64,000 nucleotides of DNA from the NCBI GenBank assembly GCA_963750535.1, contig CAVVRF010000008.1, forward strand, positions 1 through 64,000, given 5' to 3'. Under the pieces are notes generated by a model, which saw nothing but the letters and a program-made list of their open reading frames with translations, did not search any database and had not been told where the DNA came from. The stretch is from JAKFWF01 sp963750535 (lineage in GTDB: Bacteria > Pseudomonadota > Alphaproteobacteria > Rhizobiales > Hyphomicrobiaceae). The translations under genes and the position numbers were made by a program. Of this stretch, positions 7,486 to 15,879 are shown one piece after another (position 1 is the first letter of the stretch; each line of letters starts with the position of its first letter).

Positions 7486-9321
7486 TCACATGGTCCCGAG
7501 CAGGCCTTGCGGCCGGAAGCGGATCAACAGCAGCAGTGCCAGGCCGTAAATCAGCATACGGTACTCCGCCGCGGCCCGGAACAGCTCCGGCAGGCTCACC
7601 AACAGCACCGCGCCCAGGACCCCGCCCGCGATGTTTCCGAGGCCGCCCAGGATGACCATGGTCAACGCCAGCAGCGACACCTGGGAGGAGAAGGTCTCGT
7701 GGTTCACGTAGGAAAAGATGTGCGCCAGAATTGCACCCGCCACGCCCGCCGAGAAGCCACCCACCGCGAAGGCCAGGCTCTTGTAGCGATCGAGCGCGAT
7801 GCCATAGCTGCGCGCCGCCACGTCGTCGTCGCGAATTGCGCGCAGTGTCCGCCCGAGATGGGACGACAGCAACCGATGGTGGAGGCCCGCCACCAGCAGC
7901 AGTGCTGCCAGGGAGATCTCGTAGATCCACATCCCGCTGATCGCGGGAGCGCCCATTACCGACAACGGCGGGATGCCCGAGAGCCCGACCGGTCCCTCGG
8001 TCAGGCTGTCCCAATTGAGGATCACCAGCGTGACGATTTCGCCGACCCCGAGGGTGGCGATCGTCACGTAGTGGCCGCGCAGTCGAAACGACGGGTACAG
8101 CAGCAGCGTGCCCAACAGCGCCGTCAGCAGGCCGGCCGCCGGAATGGCGAGAGCGACCGGCAGGCCCGTGCGCATGGACAGCAGCGCCGATCCGTAGCCG
8201 CCGATGGCGAGGAGGCCCGCATGCCCGAGCGAGATCTGTCCGGCGGTGCCGGCGACCAGCGTCAGGCTGATGGCGAGGATGGCGTACAGCCAGCTGATCC
8301 CGAGCGTCTGCAGGATGTAGCCGTTTCGCACGAAGAGCGGCAAGGCAGCTGCCGCCGCCGCTGCTCCCAGAACCAGGGGCCACGACAGCCGCACCGGCGC
8401 GCTCGGGGCAATGAAGGTTCCGGTCAGGGGCTCGGGCGGCAAACGTCGCCCGCGCGCGAAGATGCCATTGGGCTTCAGCACCAGGATCAGGATCATCACC
8501 ACGAACGCAAAGAGATTGCGGTAGCTGGTGCCGAGCACGGCGATGCCGTAGCTCTCGATCAGACCGAGCAGCAGGCTGCCGACGATCGCGCCGGGCACAT
8601 TGCCCATGCCGCCGATCATCTGCGCCACGATGCCCTTCAGTCCTGCATGGAAGCCCATGTTGGGATCGATGTTGTTGTAGTACATGCCGACGAGCAGTCC
8701 ACTGACCCCGCCCAATGCGGCAGCGATCGCGAACACCGTGCTGTTGACGCGGTTGACGTCGACGCCGCACTGCTGGGCGGCATCGCGGTCGAGGGCGGTC
8801 GCGCGCACCGCCCATCCGAGCTTGGTGAAGCGCAGGAACAGGTACAGCAGCAGCGCGCTGACCAGCCCGATACCGCCGATCAAGAGGTCGAGCGCGCCGA
8901 TGGTGCCGCCGCCGATCTGGATGCGCCAATCCGGCACCTGGCTCGGCACGCCGCGCGGATCGGGCGTGAACAGCAGCTGCATGGTCTGGTCGAGCACCAG
9001 CCCGACACCGATCGTGGAAAGCAGCGGCGCGATGCGCGGCGCATTGATCAGCGGCCTCAGCGCCAGGCGCTCGATGAGCATGCCGAGCAGCGCGCAGCCG
9101 GCCACGACGCACGCGAGCGTCAGGGGCAGCGGGGTTCCGAGGCGCGTGATCGACAGCCAGCCGATGTAGGCCCCGACCATGTAGATGGAGCCGTGCGAGA
9201 AATTGATGAGGTGCGAGACCCCATAGATCAGCGCCAGGCCGACTGCCAGCAGGGCATAGATATTGCCGACGACGATGCCGTTGATCGTGTAATCGAGCCA
9301 GGGCCCGAGCCAGGAGTTCAT
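7486..9321 (-). CDS. Fused LivH-LivM permease of a branched-chain-type ABC transporter
   Basis: A single 611-residue frame contains two permease halves that are normally separate genes. Residues ~1-290 are LivH-like (GNIYALLAVGLALIYGVSHLINFSHG, cut here to its conserved core; later GMGNVPGAIVGSLLLG). Residues ~310-611 are LivM-like (LAISLTLVAGTAGQISLGHAG, then GGLGNIAGGVLGAV). Each half has about 8 predicted membrane segments joined by a short hydrophilic linker around FARGRRLPPEPLTG. No frameshift or internal stop is present, so the fusion is genuine in this sequence. Fused LivHM permeases are known but uncommon. It forms the membrane channel for the LivF/LivG pair downstream. Confidence 0.88.
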   Translation of the reverse strand: MNSWLGPWLDYTINGIVVGNIYALLAVGLALIYGVSHLINFSHGSIYMVGAYIGWLSITRLGTPLPLTLACVVAGCALLGMLIERLALRPLINAPRIAPLLSTIGVGLVLDQTMQLLFTPDPRGVPSQVPDWRIQIGGGTIGALDLLIGGIGLVSALLLYLFLRFTKLGWAVRATALDRDAAQQCGVDVNRVNSTVFAIAAALGGVSGLLVGMYYNNIDPNMGFHAGLKGIVAQMIGGMGNVPGAIVGSLLLGLIESYGIAVLGTSYRNLFAFVVMILILVLKPNGIFARGRRLPPEPLTGTFIAPSAPVRLSWPLVLGAAAAAAALPLFVRNGYILQTLGISWLYAILAISLTLVAGTAGQISLGHAGLLAIGGYGSALLSMRTGLPVALAIPAAGLLTALLGTLLLYPSFRLRGHYVTIATLGVGEIVTLVILNWDSLTEGPVGLSGIPPLSVMGAPAISGMWIYEISLAALLLVAGLHHRLLSSHLGRTLRAIRDDDVAARSYGIALDRYKSLAFAVGGFSAGVAGAILAHIFSYVNHETFSSQVSLLALTMVILGGLGNIAGGVLGAVLLVSLPELFRAAAEYRMLIYGLALLLLIRFRPQGLLGTM

Positions 9322-9424
9322 GCCAAATCACTCGACCGCCGGCTCACCGGCCGTTGCAGCCCTCGCCTCGCGCGCCGCCGAATGCGACCGGCGCGGGCAG
9401 CACCGCACGGCGGCATGGCTGCGC

Positions 9425-10561
9425 TCACTGCTTGCCGGACCACGGTATCCACTCGCCCTTCTCGATCCCGATCCGGCTGACGATGGGATTGGCCACCCTG
9501 CGGGTATTCGGATCGAACTTGACCTGGCCGAACACGACGCTCGGCACGCCCGAGATCGTCGCCAGCCCGTCCCTGATATTCTTGCGCTCGGTGCCCGACT
9601 TGCGCATGACCGATGCCAGCAGGATCATCGTGTCGTAGGCCCTGCCGTTGTAGGCGTCGGGCTGCTCGCCGAACTTGGCGACGAAGCCCTTGACGAACTT
9701 CTGCACCTCGGGCCGCGGGTCCTGCGGGAAGAACGGCACGGTGGTCAACACGCCGTTGACCGCGTCGCCGCCGAGCTCGATGAACTTCGGCGAATAGACC
9801 GAGCCGCCGGCGACGATGCGCTGCTTGAGGCCGGCATTCTTGATCTGCCGCGTGATCTGGGCCCCGTCGGGATAGTAGGAGACGAGTGCGATGCCGTCCG
9901 GATCGGCGTCGCGCAGCCGCACGATCGCCGACCTGAAATCCTTCTCGTCGGCGAGATAGCCCTCGGCGCCAACGACCGTGCCGCCGCGCTGCTTCACCGC
10001 CTCGACCAGCAGATCCTTGGCAGTCCGGCCCCAGTCGCTGTTGATGTGCAGGATCGCGATCCGCTTGAGGCCGAGATCGCGCAGGAAATCCGCCAGCAGC
10101 GGCATTTCATCCTGCTGGTTGACGGCATTGCTCCAGATGTAATCGCCGCCCTGCGTGAACTTCGGATGCGAGTTGGTGAAGCCGAACTGGACCAGGCCTG
10201 CTGCCTGGTAGATCGGCGATGCAGCCATCGAGGCGGCGCTCGAGAAATCGCCCACCTCGACCACGATGCGCTCGTCGGCGACGAACTTGCGGGCGATGGC
10301 GACCGTCTGCCGCGGATCGCTCTGGCTGTCCTCGAACACGTATTGCAGCGGGCGCCCGTTGATGCCGCCCGACGCGTTGATCTCGTCGAGCGCCAGGTCG
10401 AAGCCCTTCTTCCATTGGGCGCCATATTGCGCGTATTGGCCGGTGAGCGGGCCGCACACGCCGACCACGACCGGCTCCTTGGATTGCGCGCGCGCCGGCG
10501 TCCAATCGCCGACAATCGCCAGCACGGCCGCAAGCAGCATCGGCAGGCCACGCCGCGTCAT
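9425..10561 (-). CDS. Periplasmic substrate-binding protein, LivK/type I fold
   Basis: 378 residues with a clear Sec signal peptide (MTRRGLPMLLAAVLAIVGD, cleavage near ARAQS), then the type I periplasmic fold: VVVGVCGPLTGQYAQYGAQW near the N-terminus, followed by DEINASGGINGR and EDSQSDPRQTVAIA. This is the standard LivK/AmiC-like pattern for capture of amino acids, amides or aromatic acids. It is the first gene of the importer operon (10561 to 5843), with about 100 bases before the permease. The ligand cannot be deduced from sequence. The downstream flavoprotein and CMD genes hint at a compound that is oxidised rather than simply used as an amino acid. Confidence 0.88.
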   Translation of the reverse strand: MTRRGLPMLLAAVLAIVGDWTPARAQSKEPVVVGVCGPLTGQYAQYGAQWKKGFDLALDEINASGGINGRPLQYVFEDSQSDPRQTVAIARKFVADERIVVEVGDFSSAASMAASPIYQAAGLVQFGFTNSHPKFTQGGDYIWSNAVNQQDEMPLLADFLRDLGLKRIAILHINSDWGRTAKDLLVEAVKQRGGTVVGAEGYLADEKDFRSAIVRLRDADPDGIALVSYYPDGAQITRQIKNAGLKQRIVAGGSVYSPKFIELGGDAVNGVLTTVPFFPQDPRPEVQKFVKGFVAKFGEQPDAYNGRAYDTMILLASVMRKSGTERKNIRDGLATISGVPSVVFGQVKFDPNTRRVANPIVSRIGIEKGEWIPWSGKQ

Positions 10562-10846
10562 GCATTGTGGCAGGCTGGCGCGCCTGCCCGGTCAAAAATC
10601 GCAATCCATCGGCCGGTCATCCAGCATCTCCCGAGTACTCGCACCGCGAGCATCCGGGCAAGACGGACCCCGGCACCGGCACGAACCTGTCAACGTATCG
10701 TCGATCCCTGCCCGCTAAGACTTTTCGGCAAGCATGGGGTGGCCGCGTTTCGGTGTCAATCGGATGCCACGGGCGAGCATTGGCCGCTGGCTGGGATCAG
10801 GATTGCGTGCGGCACCGGGCGCACGAACCATCGCGCATGCCCGGCG
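10562..10846. other. Intergenic region, no gene seen
   Basis: About 285 bases between the start of the binding-protein gene (minus strand) and the 3' end of the FUSC gene. Short frames here have no recognisable protein character. The part next to 10561 should contain the promoter for the liv-type operon, but I could not pick out a convincing -35/-10 or sigma-54 element. No repeats or terminators with T-runs were found. Confidence 0.4.
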
Positions 10847-11984
10847 TCAGCCTGGATCTCGCTCCGCGTCGGCTGTTGCCCCGGATGTGCCGTCGATCCC
10901 GACAAGATCACCGAACCGGTCGCCCAGGTCCTTGAGGTTCTGGCTCAACTGTCCGAGCGCAAATGCAAACGCGAAGATGCGCGCCGCGTCGTCGGTGCCC
11001 ATCGGGCGAAGCGCACCCGATCGACGCAGGTCGGCCATCGCGGCGTCGAATGACTGGAGTGCCGATTGAACCCGCGCCATGTCGGGCCGAGGGGTCTCGC
11101 CAGTGTACGCCGTGCCCAGTCTGGCCAATGGCGTCTCCTGCAGCGTCGCTGACCTCGCGCAGTGATGGCGCGAGCCTGATCGCCGCTTCCGCCGGCAGAG
11201 GGCTGCGCGCGGCACGGGCCGCCATTGCCAGGGTGTACCAAAGGCGGCGCATCGTGCGCAGCACCGCCGCTGGATCGGCATGATCGGCGATGCGGCCGGC
11301 GCGCTCCCTGCGGGCCTCGGCGACCAGGCTCTCGCCGACAGTCAGGGCCGCGCGAACCTTGGCGTTCAGTCGCAGAATATCGTCCTCCGCTCGCTCCTTG
11401 CCGAGCGCCGCGTCGATGGTATCGACCAGATGGCCGGCAAACAGCGGCAGCGTCCGCCCGACGTGCGCCGCCAAGGCCGCGCCGGCCCGCGAGGGAAACA
11501 GCAGCAGCGACGTCAGCATCGCGATCAGGGCGCCGATGCCGATCTCGATGACCCGGTTCAGCGCGGAGGCGAGCGGGCTGCCAAAGTGGGGGTCGCCAAG
11601 GATCACTACCGCCGCCGTGACAGGGGCCAGCCGCAAGGAGCTTCGCAGCGTCGCAAGGAACGAGAGTGTCAATACTGACACCGTCAGCAGCGGCAATCTC
11701 GCTTCGCCGAATACAGCGACGAGGACCCCGCCGATGGCGGCGCCGAGCACGGTGGCAAGCAATCGGTCGATCGCGAGGCCGAGCGAGCCGCCGACGCTCG
11801 CCTGCACGACCAGGATTGCGGTCATTACCGACCAGTAGCCCTGCGGCAGCGCGAAATACGTCGCGACGAGATAGGCTGTGACGGCGGCGACGGTCGTTTG
11901 GATCGCTTGGCGGACCCTGGGCCAGGTCACCCAAGTCACGGCGATCCCGCCGATTGATCGATCGAATGAGGGCAAGCCTGCCAT
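10847..11984 (-). CDS. FUSC-family (fusaric-acid-resistance-like) inner-membrane protein, frameshifted
   Basis: Membrane protein with an N-terminal block of about six hydrophobic segments (VAAVTAYLVATYFALPQGYWSVMTA cut short here; then VLGAAIGGVLVAVF, AVVILGDPHFGSPL and IGALIAMLTSLLLFPSRAG) followed by a soluble helical tail. The motif LPQGYWSVMTAILVVQ is characteristic of FUSC/aromatic-acid-exporter proteins, which export weak acids or aromatic compounds. A one-base indel near 11125 shifts the last ~90 residues into another frame (ending LGQLSQNLKDLGDRF). Repairing it gives ~378 residues. It is divergent from the amidase with ~175 bases between them. Confidence 0.75.
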
Positions 11985-12158
11985 CCCGGAAATTGAGGGT
12001 TCGAGTGCCGCCGCAGGTTGCCGTTCAAGCTACAGCGGTTCGCCGCAAGAGTCCTCATCGTCGAAGCATCGGACCGCAGGCCGCGCGATTGACTGGAACG
12101 CTCCGGGCGAGGGACAACCTTGTACGAAGCAGACCGAATTCAGCAGCGGAGCGGCGCG

Positions 12159-13554
12159 ATGACAGATCTGTGGCGCATGTCGGCAGGTGAACTTGCAGCA
12201 AGTTGTGCGCTCGCGCCGGGCTTCGGCGAAGGAAGTCGTGGAGAGTGCGCTTGCACGCCTCGCCAGCGTCAATCCGATGATCAATGCGGTGATCGAGGAG
12301 TTTCCCGACGAGGCGTTGCAGGCTGCCGCGGCGATTGATCGGCAACTGTCGCGCGGCGAGCCGGCCGGGCCACTGGCGGGCGTGCCGATCACGATCAAGG
12401 CCAACGTCGACCAGGCCGGCCACGCCACCACCAACGGTCTGCGCATCCAGCGCGACCTGATCGCGAAAGTCGACAGCCCGGTCGTCGCCAATCTCCGCAA
12501 GGCCGGAGCCGTCATCATCGGGCGTACCAACACGCCGGCATTCTCGCTGCGCTGGTTCACGCGCAATAGTCTGCATGGGCACACTTTCAATCCGTGGGGG
12601 CGATCGATCACGCCGGGCGGATCATCGGGCGGAGCGGCGGCAGCGGTCGCGTCGGGCATCGGGGCGATCGCCCACGGAACCGACATAGCCGGGTCGATCC
12701 GCTACCCGGCCTACGCCTGCGGCATTCAGGGCTTGCGCCCATCGCTCGGCCGCATTCCGGCCGTCAACTTCACGGGCAAGGACCGTCTCATCGGCGGTCA
12801 GCTGATGGCCGTGTCCGGACCTTTGGCACGTACCATCGCGGACGTTCGGCTGGCATTTCATGCGATGGCCGCGGAAGACGTGCGCGACCCATGGTGGACG
12901 CCTGTCCCGCTGGAGCTCGGTGCGGCGCCGAGGCGCGCGGCGCTCACGATCGCGCCGGACGGCATGGCGGTAACGCCTGAGGTGGCGAAAACGCTGCGCG
13001 AAGCCGGCAGACGTTTGCAGGAGGCGGGTTGGGAGGTCATCGAGACCGACTGCCCGCCGCTGCGCAAACCGGTGGCGGTGCAACTCATGCTGTGGCTCGC
13101 CGAATTCCGCCGCACCGCCGGCAAGGCGATCCGCGAGGAAGCAGATCCCGACGCCAGCTTCGTCTACGAGCAGATGGCGGCGCTGTGCCCGGAGCCCAAT
13201 CTCGATTCGATGCTCGACGGCCTGCAATCGCGAATGGAGTTTGCGCGCGAATGGTATCTGTTCCTGAAAGAGCATCCGATTCTGATCTGCCCGGTTTCGG
13301 CCGAGCTGCCGTTTCCCGATCTGCTCGATGTCGAGTTGCCATCGGCCTTTCGGCGCGTGGTCGAGGCACAGCTGACCCAGATCGGCCTGCCGTTGATGGG
13401 AGTGCCAGGATTGACGGTCAGCATGGATCCGATCGGCGGCGTTCCCGCCGGCGTGATGCTGGTCGCCGGGCGGTTTCGCGAGGATCTCCTGCTACAGGCC
13501 GGTGAGGCGCTGGAGCAGCGCGGCACGCCGGTTTCTCCGATCGATCCCCGGTAG
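12159..13554 (+). CDS. Amidase (amidase-signature family), frameshifted near its start
   Basis: Amidase-signature hydrolase that cleaves a carboxamide to acid plus ammonia. The Ser-cisSer-Lys triad is visible: Lys in PITIKANVDQ (~residue 85), and the serines in TPGGSSGGAAAAVASG and IAGSIRYPAYACG. The length of ~465 residues is normal. The natural start is 12159 (MTDLWRMSAGELAA). A one-base indel near 12200 then moves the frame to the one carrying VVRSRRASAKEVVESALAR. Without the repair the protein would start at GTG 12187 and lose its N-terminal helix. It lies upstream of nasT, divergent from the FUSC gene. The substrate is unknown, though ammonia release fits the nitrogen theme. Confidence 0.85.
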
Positions 13555-13638
13555 CACGGGCTGGCCCGCGGCACGCACAAGCGACCGGTCACGCCACGAT
13601 CGCCTTGCGTCCGTTTTGCAATGCAAACATTATGGCGC

Positions 13639-14250
13639 ATGGTCGAGAAGCCGGACAAGCCACTGCACATCCTCGTGATCGACGCTGACCGAATTCGTGC
13701 CTCCATCATCGAAGACGGGCTGCGCAGCGCCGGGCACGATCGTGTCACGGTGATCGACGACATGACCCGGCTGATGCGACGCGTCGTCGAGGTCGACCCG
13801 GACGTCATCGTGATCGATCTGGAAAACCCCAACCGGGACGTGCTCGAGCACATGTTCCAGGTGTCACGGGCAGCAAAGCGGCCGGTCGCGATGTTCGTCG
13901 ACCGGTCGGATGTGGGCTCGATCGAGGCGGCGATCGACGCGGGCGTGTCGGCCTACGTCGTCGACGGCCTGAAGAAGGAGCGCATCAAGCCGATCCTCGA
14001 CACCGCGATCAGCCGCTTCAACGTTTTCGACCGCCTCCGCCGGGAACTCGAGGAAGCGAAAGGCAAGCTGGCGGAGCGACGCTCCATCGATCGCGCCAAG
14101 GGCATCCTGATGCGGACGCGCGGCATGAGCGAGGACGAGGCCTATACGCTGCTTCGCCGTACCGCCATGAACCAGGGCCGCCGAATGGCCGAGATCGCCG
14201 AGAGCCTGATCGTTGCGTCGGGCCTGCTTGGCGGGGAGCAGGACGAATGA
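13639..14250 (+). CDS. nasT: NasT-type ANTAR-domain response regulator (nitrate antiterminator)
   Basis: ~203-residue protein with a receiver-like N-terminal domain (LHILVIDADRIRASIIEDGL; IVIDLENPNRD) followed by a coiled linker (RLRRELEEAKGKLAERR) and a C-terminal ANTAR RNA-binding domain (SIDRAKGILMRTRGMSEDEAY). NasT is known to bind two-hairpin RNA leaders and prevent transcription termination of nitrate-assimilation genes when released by its partner NasS. Its predicted target lies in the leader at 15668-15785. The start is taken at 13639 (MVEKPDKP); 13621 is possible. A TTGCGT-N17-CATTAT promoter-like element (13609-13631) would place transcription start almost at 13639. The gene overlaps nasS by four bases. 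Confidence 0.9.
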   Translation: MVEKPDKPLHILVIDADRIRASIIEDGLRSAGHDRVTVIDDMTRLMRRVVEVDPDVIVIDLENPNRDVLEHMFQVSRAAKRPVAMFVDRSDVGSIEAAIDAGVSAYVVDGLKKERIKPILDTAISRFNVFDRLRRELEEAKGKLAERRSIDRAKGILMRTRGMSEDEAYTLLRRTAMNQGRRMAEIAESLIVASGLLGGEQDE

Positions 14251-15494
14251 CGGCAAAGCCTGGTCCATCGCACAGGAATGGACGTGACATGGTGCGAGCC
14301 GGCTTCATCCCGCTGATCGACGCGGCTCCGCTGATCGTTGCCGCCAGGGCGGGCTTCGCCGAGGCCGAGGGCGTCGACCTGGAACTCGTGCGCGAGACCA
14401 CCTGGGCCTCGCTGCGCGATCGCATCGCGGTTCGCCACCTCGATGTCGCCCATATGCTGGCGCCGATGCCGATCGCCGCCAATCTGGGTCTGACGCAGCT
14501 GCCGACGCGGCTGATCGCGCCGATGGCGCTCGGATTTGGCGGCAACACCATCACCGTCTCGCGCGCGCTTTGGCACGATCTCGAGCGGCAGGGGGCAACC
14601 GCCGATTTCGATGCCAGGCGGTCGGCTGATGCCTTTGCCGCGGTGGTGCGGGCGCGCAAGGCGGAGGGAAGGGCTCGGCTCTGCCTCGCGGTGGTCCATC
14701 CGCACTCGGCACATCGCTATCAGGTAGCCTATTGGCTGGCGGCGGCCGGCGTCGATCCGGACCGCGACGTGGAGTTCGTCGTCGTTCCGCCACCACTCAC
14801 CGCCGACGCGCTGGCGGGCGGCCAGATCGATGCCTTCTCGGCCGGCGAGCCCTGGGGCAGCGTGGCGGTGGCAGCAAACGCGGGGTGCATTCTCACCACC
14901 AATGCGAGTATCTGGCGCTCGAGCCCGGAGAAGGTGCTCGGCGTGCGGGCGGCATGGGCGGAAGAGGACGGCGACCGGCTCGGCGCGCTCGTCCGCGCCG
15001 TCTATCGCGCCAGCCTCTGGTGCGACGAGCCCGGCAATCGATCCGCGCTGGCCGACATGCTGGCGGCCAGCGACCTGCTCGCCATGCCGGCAGGCATCAT
15101 TCGAGGGAGCTTGGAACGGCGGCTCGTGACGGCTGGCGGCGAGCAGCGGGCGGTGGACGGCTTCCTGTCATTTGCGGCACGCTCGGGGACGTTCCCCTGG
15201 ATCAGCCATGCGCTTTGGTTCTTCACCCAGATGGTGCGCTGGGGTGACGCCGAGATGAGTGACGCGGCGCTGGACATGGCGCGCTCCGCCTATCGTCCCG
15301 ACCTCTATCGTGCGGCGCTGCAGCCGCTTGGCGTGCCGATGCCGATCGCCAGCAGCAAGGTCGAAGGCATGCTTGCCGGCGAGACCCTGGTCGCCTCGAC
15401 GACGGGGCAACTCGCGATCGGCCCAGACACTTTCTTCGATGGCGCGGTGTTCGATCCGGACCATGTCGCGCCGCCGCCGGCCGGGCGAAATTGA
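14247..15494 (+). CDS. nasS: NasS-type cytoplasmic nitrate/nitrite sensor
   Basis: 415-residue homologue of the NrtA/CmpA nitrate-binding proteins but without any signal peptide: the N-terminus MTAKPGPSHRNGRDMVRAGF leads straight into the binding fold (PLIDAAPLIVAARAGFAEAEG). That matches NasS, which stays in the cytoplasm, holds NasT inactive and releases it when nitrate or nitrite binds. Conserved pieces shared with NrtA further along include HPHSAHRYQVAYWLAAAGVDP and AFSAGEPWGSVAV. The ATGA overlap with nasT fixes the start and indicates co-translation of the sensor-antiterminator pair. It ends just before the regulatory leader of the structural operon. Confidence 0.9.
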   Translation: MTAKPGPSHRNGRDMVRAGFIPLIDAAPLIVAARAGFAEAEGVDLELVRETTWASLRDRIAVRHLDVAHMLAPMPIAANLGLTQLPTRLIAPMALGFGGNTITVSRALWHDLERQGATADFDARRSADAFAAVVRARKAEGRARLCLAVVHPHSAHRYQVAYWLAAAGVDPDRDVEFVVVPPPLTADALAGGQIDAFSAGEPWGSVAVAANAGCILTTNASIWRSSPEKVLGVRAAWAEEDGDRLGALVRAVYRASLWCDEPGNRSALADMLAASDLLAMPAGIIRGSLERRLVTAGGEQRAVDGFLSFAARSGTFPWISHALWFFTQMVRWGDAEMSDAALDMARSAYRPDLYRAALQPLGVPMPIASSKVEGMLAGETLVASTTGQLAIGPDTFFDGAVFDPDHVAPPPAGRN

Positions 15495-15499
15495 GCGCT

Positions 15500-15519
15500 G
15501 CGGCGATGATAATCGCCGT
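15500..15519 (+). terminator. Hairpin immediately after nasS
   Basis: CGGCGAT (15501-15507), loop GATA, ATCGCCG (15512-15518) form a perfect 7-bp stem, extendable by one G-U pair, starting 6 bases after the nasS stop. There is no following T-run, so it is at most a weak or Rho-assisted terminator, or an mRNA 3'-end stabiliser separating nasTS from the nrt operon. Confidence 0.35.
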
Positions 15520-15639
15520 GCTGCATTGCACAAAAATTCGCCTTGTCGCCCAGCGATGCGGCGCGCGCAGGCCACCTGCTCGTTTTGTGGTCATCAAGTA
15601 ACATATTGAATTATAATGAAATAACGTGATTTCGAAAGC

Positions 15640-15654
15640 TGGCACGGATCGTGC
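15640..15654 (+). promoter_or_regulatory. Sigma-54 (RpoN)-type promoter of the nitrate operon
   Basis: TGGCACGGATCGTGC matches the -24/-12 consensus TGGCAC-N5-TTGC with a single mismatch, and has the invariant GG (15641-15642) and GC (15653-15654) separated by exactly 10 bases. Transcription would begin about 12 bases on, near 15665, directly before hairpin P1 at 15668. NtrC-controlled nitrate-assimilation genes commonly use RpoN. I could not identify a convincing NtrC site upstream. Confidence 0.65.
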
Positions 15655-15667
15655 GTTTGGGTTCACG

Positions 15668-15685
15668 ACGTCGATCGACCGACGT
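15668..15685 (+). promoter_or_regulatory. ANTAR target RNA hairpin P1
   Basis: Stem ACGTCG (15668-15673) pairs perfectly with CGACGT (15680-15685) around the hexaloop ATCGAC. The loop has A at position 1 and G at position 4, the recognition pattern of ANTAR-domain antiterminators. A G-U pair can extend the stem by one. It lies right after the predicted transcription start. Confidence 0.8.
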
Positions 15686-15710
15686 TTCAAGAGGCTCAAC
15701 GACGAGCCGA

Positions 15711-15724
15711 CGGCAGCGCTGCCG
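15711..15724 (+). promoter_or_regulatory. ANTAR target RNA hairpin P2, overlapping the terminator 5' arm
   Basis: Stem CGGC/GCCG encloses the hexaloop AGCGCT, again with A1 and G4. It lies 25 bases after P1. Bases 15716-15722 are also the 5' arm of the downstream terminator, so P2 and the terminator are mutually exclusive. NasT binding to P1-P2 should therefore favour read-through into nrtA. Confidence 0.8.
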
Positions 15725-15785
15725 ACACTGATGGATGTGCCCTCCCACGAGGACGCGTCGATGCAGTGCCGCAGCGCTTTTTTTT
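15716..15785 (+). terminator. Intrinsic terminator/attenuator in the nrtA leader
   Basis: GCGCTGC (15716-15722) and CACTG (15726-15730) pair with CAGTG (15764-15768) and GCAGCGC (15771-15777). This makes a two-part stem (7 + 5 bp, small internal loop) followed immediately by eight T's (15778-15785). The 5' arm is shared with ANTAR hairpin P2. The terminator lies 94 bases before nrtA, so termination here would silence the whole nrt-nir-nas operon when NasT is held by NasS. Confidence 0.8.
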
Positions 15786-15879
15786 GTGCCGAAGCGCGGC
15801 CTCTTGGAACCTCGGAAGATCCGGAGCGTCTTGGGCGCGATCCGCCGACTTGAGCCTGCATTGATCTGGAGCGAGCAAC

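Noticed and set aside
9338..9351. GCCGG-CTCA-CCGGC hairpin between the LivK-like gene and the fused permease
   Set aside because: Only a 5-bp stem without T-run in GC-rich DNA; expected by chance.
7507..9480. Long plus-strand frame antisense to the fused LivHM permease
   Set aside because: Same GC-driven shadow effect; no domain, and the minus-strand permease explains the sequence completely.
15512..15534. GTGC-N6-GCAC as an NtrC site
   Set aside because: Half-sites are in the reverse order to the NtrC consensus (GCAC...GTGC), so it was not called an enhancer site.
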